This document shows positions 53,532-64,000 of a stretch of 64,000 bases of DNA, in pieces; position 1 is the stretch's first letter, and every line of letters starts with the position of its first letter. The position numbers and the translations under genes are program-made. The DNA lies in contig NC_052665.1 of assembly GCF_016802725.1 (NCBI RefSeq), forward strand, positions 19,350,501 to 19,414,500, read 5' to 3'. The notes below the pieces were generated by a model that worked only from the letters and a program-made list of their open reading frames with translations, was not told where the DNA came from and did no database searches. This DNA comes from Solenopsis invicta (lineage: Eukaryota; Arthropoda; Insecta; Hymenoptera; Formicidae).

Positions 53532-53637
53532 CATTAAAAAATCGTAAAATTTATCTAAGAAATTGTAGGTTTTTGTCCGAAGCGCCCTATCATTATATAC
53601 AATTATATACAATTATATATTTAAACGCTTAAACAGT

Positions 53638-56600
53638 CTATATAAGGAAATAATCGGGTCCAACGAAGGATCCACACTTGGGAAAGTCCTGTGGCGCGGC
53701 CACCATGTCGCTAGGTTCTCCGACTTGTAGGATAACATCTAAACCACGAGTCCAATCGGTTGCATGCTCATCTCGTAACATCCAATAACCTACGAATAAG
53801 AGTGATAGTTTCATCGAGCTAATGTACAAGCGTCGCTGTACATACATTACAATATGTTCCATTTCTAAATTGAAAATTAAAGTCAGAACACTCAACAAAT
53901 TCAAAGTCGATTTTTCCGTAATAAAAAAACTTTTAATGTTGAAAATAACAATCTATCTTTAAAACTAACGGTTAAACTAAAAGTTGAAAACATTGAAAAG
54001 TTTTGCTACCTATTACCCACATCTTGAAATTCAGCTTGCAAGAAACTTTTTCTTCCACCCCGTTGCACCAAACATTCTTTATTTTATTTTTATCAAGTAA
54101 ATATATTTTAGTGTCATTTCCTTCATTTAAAGAAATATTTCGTAAATTCACAAAGAAATTATTTTGTGCTTTTTAATATTGATTTGAAATATAAGAAATG
54201 ATAAAATAAATATATTTACTTAATATCAAAAAAGTACATGTATTTTTGGTGTAATGATTGTTAGTATTCTAGCATATTTTAAAGAGCATACTTAAAATTT
54301 TTATTTCTAATTTGCTGAAGCAAATGGACAAATTAACAATTGAATCTGTGAGAATAGAGGAGGTACATTAAATATTTATATTAGTTCGATTAGCGGAGAG
54401 GATTTACCTGGATTGCCGGCTTTGAACCGCAACGCCACGGCACCGAACTTGGGCACGACGATAGTATCCTTGGCTAGTGCGCAATCGAGATTCCGCGAAA
54501 ATAGCTGTCTTCTCTCATCGAGTTTTTTCACCTCGTGCAGTGACATATTTCGCCCAAATTGTCTGGCGCCCACTACGTAAAAACTATAGCCGTGTAGGTG
54601 GTAAACTAGATCATCCAGACCACCTGTGGCAAAGCGATGATGGATTAATCTCGATTGAACAGAATTCCTCGTGGCAAAAAACTATTACGCCTGTGGCTTC
54701 AGCTAAGATTATTTAATATTGAATAATATTATTTTCTGATACCACAAGTTATACTAAAAAGTATATCGTATTATATAATAAAATTTCTCTAACAAAGTAA
54801 TCGCGTCATGTAGGAAATTGTCATTAGGCAAATGGTCAATAAAAATATAATTCGACGAGAAATATTACAAACTGGTGGTCGATGCTACAATTGATTTCAT
54901 TTAATTGCGAAGCTTTATAAAGGAGACCAATCATATTGCGTGCTGTTAACGAAAGTCGCAGGATTTCTCTCTCTCTCTCGACTGTCGCAATCGTATTAAA
55001 AGAAATCGCGATGACGCGTCAAATATTGTTTTCTTGAGGCGAAACAATATATATTTCCCTCGTCAAAAGTGATTTATGATGATGGAAGCTTTCGATCAAT
55101 AACTTTAGCTTTCGCAGCAAATATGAGATGTGAATATCGGGGTCAAGCCCGTAAATTCTATTATACGCTAATGTTCTCTCATGTGCCGCTTTACTCATTG
55201 CAAGATTATTCCCAAGCAATAGAGGGACTACAGAGGGACTATGTGATAATTAAGCTAATGAGTTATACTATGCAATACTACGCAGAAGACGTATGATTGA
55301 CATAATGACGTTCTCGTAGTGTAACTCTGTTATATTTCGTATTATGTATCTTTATCTTGATTGAAGTTTATGACTAAAGTTGCATAATGAATATATGTGG
55401 TAATTTAGAAATTATTTCTAATCATAAAAGGTTGAATGATATTGATTATTAAAAATTTAATGAAACTTATTTTTGTGATCTTTAAATCTGCGAAATTTTG
55501 CACAGCATTACTGAAATAAAATATTAGTATACTATTCGATTATAGATTTCTATTTCAATACACATTTATCATAAAAAAATGGATAAAATAACAGAAAGAA
55601 AGATGAAAAAAACTGCTTTGGCCTTATAAAATTGCGAGTGAAAATTTATTATCGATTAATGCTGTATCTTTTCTTAGATTTTATAAATAAAACAAATATC
55701 TGGACTTCTAAGGGCATCTGGGATGAATGGAAATGGTAGGAAAGAGGTCTGTAAAAAAATGCGGAAAATTAATTAGAACGTACTCGAGATAATTGAACTT
55801 TGTAGGTCGCATTTACGTTTTGATCACGCACGAAGTAAACTAATTACCCTGGTCCAAAAGAATAATCTCAACGGTCGCTCCGAGCGGCACGTGGCGCACG
55901 TGTACGCATTCGCATATGTCGCCCGTGCTGATATCGCCAATCTGACGACACCGGCGCTGCGACACGGTCTCGTTGCTCTCATTGAGATCGTCTTCGTCGC
56001 CGTTGGTGCACAGCATTCCCGGGGACACGTCCTCTGCTTGAGTTAATAGCGGCGACGACGGGTACGTGAAAGTAACGTTGTCTACATTCAACACTCGCGT
56101 CTCCGTCCCGCTATTACCTGGACACGAAGGTAAAAAGGTTTTTGCGTTGCGATTAGATAATCGAGTTTATAATTACGCGTCGTTCTCTCGACTCGAGACT
56201 ATCTACGTGGTTCTTTTAATTCCGTACAACGTTTAACTTTTTCTCCATGTGCATTGCGATGCGAGCAGTCAGAAATTTCTTTTCCGTGATAAAAAGTGAT
56301 TAATGAAAATGTAGGCCGTCCCACTATCGGTGCCTCGTTAGCAATCAAATTATTTCTGAGCGAATTTCTCCATAACGAAAATTTGATGCGAAATTAATAT
56401 AGATTGCACAGTTTTTTTTTAAATCTTATTTATTTAATGTTTTAATAATTACAATAAAATTACTTGAAATTTTTATTCCAAGTTAACTAAAATTTAAAAA
56501 TCATATTTTTATAACTGTATTTTTTTATTAAATTTTTCTTTAATTTTTAATTGATATTATTTAAATTTTTGCGATAAATTACAATAAAAACGTAAAATTT

Positions 56601-59600
56601 TTATTCCAATTATATTAGCTGAGATTTAAGAGAGTTTTTGCATCTTTTTTTTAAATTTCTCTATAATTTTTTAAATAATATTGTAGTCAAGATTTTGCGT
56701 AAAAATATGCGAATTGGAAATTCTCAATTTATTAAAAAATTAATCGAAAGGAAGTTTTGTAATTATAAAAAAAAGAACATAACAATAGTGAAAGTGCTTT
56801 CTTACCGAAATGCGCTGTTACGTACGAAGCATGCTCGATAGCAAAATTTTAGTATCCGAATTTGAATATGAGCAAGTGAAAAAGAAGCGGTGAAACTTAG
56901 GTAACGGAATTTTTATCCGTTGGTTAAGCCTGCCCGCCTTAATTAATGCCCCGTGCAATTACGACGTCCCGGTTGCATCTTAATTTGCACTTTCACTCCC
57001 ATCAGGTGCTTCCACTAATTTTTTACATTGTTACGCACCTATCAGTTCCGTCGCTTGCATCTTATAATTAATTGGCAGATATAGTGTCACGTCCGTCGTG
57101 GGCTTAGCCAGAGTCTGTGGCATTTTACGGATATTTTGAATATCCATGGCGCACAAATGCTCTCGGTCGCCACATCTCGCGGCGGGATTTGTCGTCATGG
57201 CCAGCTGGTCCGTCCCTGTCTCATCGATATCAGGCTCATCGATAGCTTCCGCCGTTGTAGCAGGATTTTTCGAATTGCCTTTATAATTGAGCATAGCCGA
57301 GCCATTTATCGCACTTGTTCCGCATTCTTCCGTTGTGTGCACGTTCATCCAGTAAGAACCGATACGTTTGCTTGCTTTGAGAACGAAGTCTGCTCTTTCA
57401 CCTTTAACAAATATTGAAGACCGCTCATCAGTCTTTATGCTCTCAGCGTATTCGATATAAATCGTGAGAAATCAGGAAATAAAGTCTTGCTTTACGTGCT
57501 TTCTAAATGCTCGTACAGTGAAACGTTACTCTAAAGAAAAGTGAAAATTGTGCTTGTGCACTTCTTCGATTTATTTGTCACTATAACAATAATCAACATT
57601 TATTCCTATAGACTGAAAATTGATATCATGCAATTTTTTTACTTTAAATTTTTATTTTAATGAAATTTTGAGTCGACCTTACATTTGCAATGTAAACAGT
57701 CGAATTTTAATTTTTTTGCAAATCTCAATGCAAATCTAAAAGTTGCGGAGTGTGCTACTTAGGACCCAATACATTCGAAAGCGGAAGCATGCAAGAACAA
57801 AATGTCATTAACTGCTGTTTAAACTTACAAGTGAAAAATCGAGATTTACGTTTTACTGTTTGCTGTTCTCCCGCGACTAATATTTTCACAATTTACGCAA
57901 TCAATGTTTTAATGGAAAAAGTATGAAAAATGTAAATCGCAAGATTTTCTTAGACGTATTTAATTCTCTCAATGATATCGGATCATTAAACGTAAAATCG
58001 ATATGTGTAATCTAAAAAAATTATGTTTATATAATTCTTACCATGTTGATGTTGAATTATTCTTTTTTTCATTTTGTGAATTTACTTTGATTTTCTCACG
58101 TTTTTTTTTATTGCTCAAACCGCCGACACCATATTAACATAAACGTGTTAATGTAAACGCCAACACAGTGAAGTGAGAGTTATATAAACACCAACTAGTG
58201 TTTCAAATAAATTCACACCATTGGAGTTAAAATCATACCATTTTTTTTAAGTGTGTGCAATTGCACAAGATATAATTACGAAGAAAAATCAGTTGATGAA
58301 AAAATTTATTAAACTCGCGAAGAAACTATTAAAAACTATTGAAAAACTGTTCGCATCCAATAATTTTCACTATTAAAAGTTATTAGAAAATTATTCATAT
58401 TTAATAGTTTCCAATAGTATTTTTCCATAAGGATAAGTTCAAAAAAAAAAAGAATCTAACCTTTAGCCAGAGTAATCGAAGTGACTTGTTGAGGCTCTAT
58501 AGGATGTCCATCAAGTGCGATTAAGAGAAGCACGTGGCCGTCGATGAAAAGCGTCACCGGACACGCACCGGCGCCTCCGGCATTAGCGACGCGAAATCTG
58601 TGACGTCGTCCTGGAATGACCGTGAATACACTTAGAGGAACCGCGGGTCCGCTGGGCTGGCGACCTCTCCCATTGATTAAGAGAATCGCTGGTTTCGAGT
58701 AATCCTGATTAAACGATATTTCGGACGAATGTTGCCACTGAGTAATTAGAACCACGTGATTGGGATCGTCGATATCATAAAGAGTGCGATGAGGTTCCCG
58801 AAGGTCCGCCTGTCTTACGATCAACGATCCGATAATGCCATTCGTTACGTCGGCTCCTGAAAAGATTTTTTTTAAAAGATGGATTGGTCTAACAACTTGT
58901 ATGCTTATCGTATAATTTGTTGCGTTGAACAATCATTAATCAAAATGCTTAATAAAAATTAATGAATATAATGAAAAGTAAATCAATAATGTAAAATCAA
59001 TATCAATATCATGAATCATTAAATTCATTACGTATGATTGCACTTGATTTATGTAGAATAATTTAAAGATAAAAATATGCATAACTCCTTAGACCAGTTT
59101 TGAATTCAATAGGTAACTATGTAGATAATAAATAGAATAGAATAATTTTATACATAATTGAAAATTGAAAAAAGAATTTCCAAATTTGAATTTCTATTAA
59201 TTAAAAAACATATTAATTAGCAGTTTATTTAATTAAGTTGATTGCAATATTTAACACGTAAGTTTTAGTTAAATATGTACGTTTTGTATTATAAATATTT
59301 TTCGACTGCAATCTACAAAATATTCGGCGTAAACAACAATTATTAACCTGCGTGTGCATGCCAGAGATGTGTACCGGGTATGGAAGCGCGAAATTTGTAC
59401 TGGAAAGTCGTGTAACTTGGTATTGGACATTGCGTGACCAACGGTGCTCCATCCATATAAGGCATTTCCATTTGTGTTTGTCCACGCCAATGCACTGCTG
59501 CTGCTTTACCGGGAAGACGATTTATCACATCCACCACTAGGATATCGTTTTCACAAACCTATAAAAGCATAAACCTGTCTGAAAGTTCACAGTTAGTCAC

Positions 59601-62600
59601 CTGTTTAGCCATTAGAAGTGTTTGCTAAGACGTTAAGCCATGTTTATCAAAAAGATTATTATAACTATAGTTTCGATCATTATCATCAAAGTAATATAAT
59701 TTACAATATATAATGATAAATGTATTTTCTAACCAGTTTTAATACATTTTATTTCAAGGTATAAATTAATGCCGTGAGAGCCAACACAAGATGTTCACGT
59801 GTAAGAACCAATATAATTAACAATTACTATTACATATCATTACAAACGTTGAAGATAACCCAAACCATGGAATCGAAACGTTTGTAATGTAATGATATGT
59901 AATAGTAATTGTTAATTATATTGATTTTTACACGTGAACATCTTGTGTTGGCTCTCACGACATTGATTTGTATCTTGACTTACTTCTTCAAACCCTTACT
60001 TATTTTAATTTTTACATATTATTTCTTTTTTTTACTTAAATTAATGCTGCAAAGGTACAAATACTTTAAATATAAAAAAATTATATATAAAAGATTCAAC
60101 TATATTTATACTAAAAATTTTTTTTTATTTTACGAGTTTTTAAATATTCAGAATTGAAATTTTGTAAATTAGTTTTAAATAATATTTATTCCATCCCTTA
60201 AATATTCAAGTATTGAGTTTTAAGTGGCACATCCAAAACTTCTATCTTTATTTCTGTATCAAAAATGGAAATAAAAATTTTCAAAGAATGTATTAGAAAA
60301 AATATAAAATGACATAAAAGGTTTAATAAAAACTGTTAAAAATGGACAATTATCATTTGATTTCGCGAAGTGAGAAAACGTCTTTAGCTTTAATCAACAT
60401 TTGTAATGCTTCGAAATATTGGCGACCGAGAAAGATCAATCAGATGCCTAGCAAAATTCGCTTCACTTCAAAGTGTTCTCTCAGTTAAACGAGGCACGTG
60501 CGCGAGATTATTCCTATATATTCACGCGGCGGATCAATTATCAAGAGTACGTATTGAACACGTGTTTCAATCACCATGCGGCATTTAATTTTCACGCGAG
60601 ACAGAACGTCAACTTTCCTTGCAATTACGGGTCACTGATTGCAAATTAGTAGCGTATTGATGTTGGCGAAGCTACGTAAAATAAATTCATCTGATTCAAC
60701 ATGAATTTAATGCAATATTTTTCTAAAATTATAGTAACGAGGAATAAAAAGTTATTCATATCGTAGAATTAATTGCACGTTATTGATCAATTTAATAATA
60801 CCTACTAATTAGTTTAATATCTCAAATTGATATGAATTCAGCTTGTATGTATTTATAAACAATTTGGGTAATGTAAGGCTCGAAATAAGACAAGCAAAGA
60901 TTTCGATATTTATATAACTAGTATCGCTTTAATTTAAAGTCTTCGACTCTGTAGAGTCGAAACGTTTGTGTCGTATGCTAAATTAAAGAGATACTAGTTA
61001 TATAAACAATCAAATCTTTGCTCGTCTTATTAGCCTTACATTACCCAAATTGTTAATAAATCTCAAGTTTTAAAATAAAATCTAAAATTCAATCATTCAC
61101 TAATTCAGTTAACAATGACAAATAGTGATAATGTTTAAATCGAATTAAATCTGCTCTCGCGTCTCAAGTTATAAAATGGTAAAACGATACGGTAAAGTCT
61201 CAAAGCGCGTCTACTAAATTTTTAAAATTATAATAACCTTATATTAAGTACTTTTAATTACCCATCACTTATTTACGAGTAAGTCGTTATGGAATATGCT
61301 CTAATTAAGGAGATAGGAAGAATGTAGAAAGGTAACAGGCGATATCGTAAGCAAATTTTGATCTTGCAATGAACTTCATTGGATTCCCGGCGGTAGGTGT
61401 GATGCACCCGAACTATTGATCGGTGGTTGAACATCGAGGTCATACCTGAATACTGGGTCCTGGCATTTGACGATTCGCCGTAAGTATACCCCGTCTTTGT
61501 CCATCCGCGGAAACGCAATGATTGGCCAGACAAGCCGTTTGATTCAATGGACAGTCACCGCATGATCTGTAAGGAATGTTATAAATTCGTAATCTCTGGC
61601 GCCCATTAAAATTTAGTAAAATTATAGTTAAATTTATTTAAAGTATTCTATAATATAAAGTAGTTTGAATAAATTTAACTGAAATTTTAATAAAATTATA
61701 GTAACATTCATTGAAAGTCATATTGTCCTAGAATTATAATGATTATGAAAGTAAATTTTGAGAGAAAATTCTCTCCGGGCATACGCTTATAGAATAGATC
61801 ATGCTCATGCTACGTCTCTTATTGATAGTAAGAGCATACCCATGAAATAAAACTTTCCACCATCTATCTTTGCCTTATGTAAATTTGCCGTTGACTTTCT
61901 ATAAAAATATTTATAATTGCAATAAAAAAAAACATTAGTTATGTGATGATTATCATATTTTAATCGTATAAAACAGTTATACGAATAGATTAAATGTATG
62001 ATTTGTGAAAAGAAAGCGAACAATGTTATTCAGTATCAAATATTATAATTCAATTTTATTTGCGTTTATTAGATATAACTGTATGAAAATGCTGTACGTT
62101 AGTTTAATCTTCTTTATATATAGAAGCGCATAATTCTATGCCTAATACAATTGTTTTACATATAGATGTCGACAAGACGTCACGATTGATCGCAGAAGTT
62201 TTCCGCATTACATCAGTTAATGCTTAGAAATTATATAACGGTTAATGCACCGACGAGCCCGAATCTATCACTGTAGCGTTATGCTGCTGTAATCGTTGCA
62301 CGTAACAGTAGAAAAATCTGCAATGTTGCAATCGCAAAAACCAATTCCGTAATCATATCGTGAGGCGCACATGAAAAAAAGAACACGTTGTAGTACCCTT
62401 GCGTGAGGCGATTACGATCTAAAGCGTGTTTTACGAGATACATAAAGATACTTTCCCTTTCGAGTTCATCTTCTTATTAGATTAAGAAAATTTTCCGAAG
62501 AAAGATTCGAAATAAAAAATTAACGTGTAAACATGTGACTTCAAACTGTTACCTTGATGAGAAAACATGTTGTTACAACATTTATGTTACAACCGGTTTT

Positions 62601-63592
62601 TGTTAAAATTTTTGTGAATTTTCAATTTTTTACCCGCGTGTTAATTTAACATAATGTGATTATATTATTTGAATATTCTATATTAAATTAATACGCGTTT
62701 AATTAATATTGACATTTCTTAATATTAAACTATAATATAATATAATTTATAAATAAATGAACGATAAAAAATAATGTAGTTTTAAAGCATTAATTCTAAA
62801 ATAAATGAATAAAATGTATGTATCAACATATTGCAAATGTTAATTTTGAGGATAGATATTGCGCAATAATTTGCAATATTCGACTTTCATATATGATAAT
62901 ACAATCATATAACATTTTCATGTAATTTCTTCTGTTAATTTTTCTGCTTGAAAGCATTGATTGCTTCTTTTATTTTTTATAATATCAAATGATACACAAC
63001 TGGTTAACACATACTACTCACTATGCTATAAATTTATTAGAAAATAATTAATTACTATTTAAATATCCAATTTCTCTTGAAAAATTGTTACACTATATTT
63101 TTACATAATAAAATTTTTAACGTTTTTATTTTCATACATTTGTTGTTTTCTCTATTTTTCATGTATATATATTCAATTACGAAACTGACTGTATTACTTT
63201 TAGACAAATTTATTATGAAATAAGTAATTAACAGTCAAATACTAAATTATTTTTAAAATAAATCTTAAAAAAATTTTTCTTTAATTATAGATGAGCTAAA
63301 AAAACAAGAATAATTTAACGCTTACTAATAATAATACACGATCGCGATAATTGCGTTTGATAATTAACTGCTTGATAGTCTGTGCAAAAACCGGAATCAT
63401 GCGGTTTTAATGTTTTTTGACGAATACTCGTAACAGAGTTTTTCAGAGTAATATCTTATATCATAAGGTAGTTAAGTGAGTTTCTGACTTACTTGCTGAG
63501 CGATTGGAAGACTTCTAACGTGAGTTTCACTCGGCAGATCATAGGCCAATCCAAATGATGACACGGTCTGTCACACGAGAGGAATGTTTGTT
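53638..63592 (-). CDS. MCORP: Multicopper oxidase-related protein (MCORP), 5' partial
   Basis: Eight exons in phase: 63592-63493, 61566-61446, 59558-59348, 58856-58461, 57401-57039, 56117-55848, 54623-54408 and 53789-53638 (stop). They give 608 residues; the signal-peptide exon lies beyond the window. The order is that of insect laccases: Cys-rich N-terminal part (C6 to C50), ADGQRRGILTANRQMPGPSIQ-type junction, then three cupredoxin domains. Copper ligands are lost: HWHG is HWRG (96-99); HxWHxH is kept (137-142); the first His before HLHG (495-498) is Leu492; and the C-terminal HCHxxxH is replaced in GYWMLRDEHATDWTRGL (559-575), giving Arg564, Asp565, Glu566 and Asp570. Insects are known to have one such degenerate laccase relative, MCORP (Drosophila CG32557, Tribolium MCORP), presumed to be secreted and catalytically inactive as an oxidase. 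Introns carry several MITEs. The family call is firm; MCORP orthology is inferred from the ligand losses. Confidence 0.9.
54063..54254. mobile_element. Inverted-repeat element in last MCORP intron
   Basis: The left arm (about 54063-54130), with GCACCAAA and AAGTAAATATATTTTA, pairs with the right arm (about 54186-54254), with TAAATATATTTACTTAATA and TTTTGGTGTAATG. The arms are about 68 bp with mismatches. No coding capacity. Confidence 0.7.
59774..59958. mobile_element. Palindromic MITE in MCORP intron 2
   Basis: Near-perfect arms of about 75-80 bp run from GTGAGAGCCAACACAAGATG to CATCTTGTGTTGGCTCTCAC, separated by about 26 bp. The high arm identity suggests a recent insertion. The inner right arm carries TCGAAACGTTTGT, also found in the element at 60858-61054. 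Confidence 0.92.
60858..61054. mobile_element. Palindromic MITE in MCORP intron 2, second element
   Basis: Arms of about 77 bp run from AACAATTTGGGTAATGTAAG to CTTACATTACCCAAATTGTT, with AGCAAAGATTT and TATATAACTAGTAT mirrored inside. The central part contains GACTCTGTAGAGTC and then TCGAAACGTTTGT. No coding capacity. Confidence 0.9.
61567..63492. other. MCORP intron 1 (of those visible)
   Basis: A 1.9-kb AT-rich intron between the first two visible coding exons. No further gene or clear repeat was seen. Confidence 0.7.
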
Positions 63593-64000
63593 CTAGAAAA
63601 GAAGGTTGGAAAAGGTCAAGAAAAGAAAGTAAAAAAAATATCATTTTTATTCTCGAGACGAAGAAAGCAGTTTTCCTTCCCCCTGTCAATTGCGGAAAAA
63701 ATGCAAACGACAATCGGTAGAAATGAAAGTTCAAACCATAGAAAGTGCTCATGTAGTAAAGAAAAGTTAATGATGCACGCATACGTCGGATGCTGTGCGG
63801 ATTAGAAAGAATAAAAATGCGCTTCACACATTATTACGAATAATCGTTATTTATCATTGCACAGCAGAGCTAATCTCATTAGAAAACTTCAAGTTGTTCT
63901 TAATTAATTTTAACTTGGTTGCTTAATGAAAATTCCTTCTGCATTCAAGTACTTTTTTCGTTATTATAAAAATTTATCATAGAAAGTACTCTCTGTTTAA
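63593..64000. other. Upstream MCORP intron running off the window
   Basis: The first visible MCORP exon begins in mid-codon after TTTTCTAG, so this stretch is intronic. I found no signal-peptide exon here on the minus strand. Confidence 0.6.

Overview
The window is AT-rich eukaryotic DNA with spliced genes, GT-AG introns, microsatellites and many short palindromic (MITE-like) elements. It is almost certainly from an insect. The multicopper-oxidase and SLC6 genes and the repeat style fit an ant or other aculeate hymenopteran best, but that assignment is inference.

All three supported protein genes lie on the minus strand in the right half. From their upstream end they are: (1) a multicopper oxidase-related protein (MCORP) gene, eight coding exons between 63592 and 53638, with the signal-peptide end beyond the window. 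It keeps the laccase fold but has lost many copper ligands. (2) A five-exon gene of unknown family (52928 to 50866) for a roughly 310-residue protein with three predicted membrane segments. Its first exon carries an exact 19-bp tandem duplication that breaks the frame; counting one copy, every exon joins in phase. (3) A complete ten-exon SLC6 sodium-coupled transporter (43995 to 37710, 648 residues), GABA/taurine/glycine-transporter-like, with two unusual residues at the predicted chloride site. The genes share orientation but nothing shows that they work together.

The left 37.7 kb contains no coding exon I can support. It holds long (CATA)n and (TA)n microsatellites at 0.87-1.24 kb, a foldback element with long inverted ends at 1.24-1.98 kb, three copies of one MITE family (4.6, 27.7 and 33.4 kb), a 17.0-19.9 kb block of diverged direct repeats with exon-like pieces and three copies of a second MITE family, a tandem duplication at 7 kb, a foldback at 20.3-20.5 kb and a compact hairpin at 30.0 kb. 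CpG-richer islands (about 2.6-4.1, 5.1-6.4, 8.0-9.1, 13.9-14.3 and 18.1-19.2 kb) have no recognisable protein and may be promoters or non-coding exons of genes outside the window.

Between 44 and 50.8 kb there is no supported gene. That stretch carries a second copy of a dispersed repeat also present at 0.36-2.4 kb, and a palindromic element at 49.7-50.0 kb. More palindromic elements sit in the introns of the SLC6 and MCORP genes.
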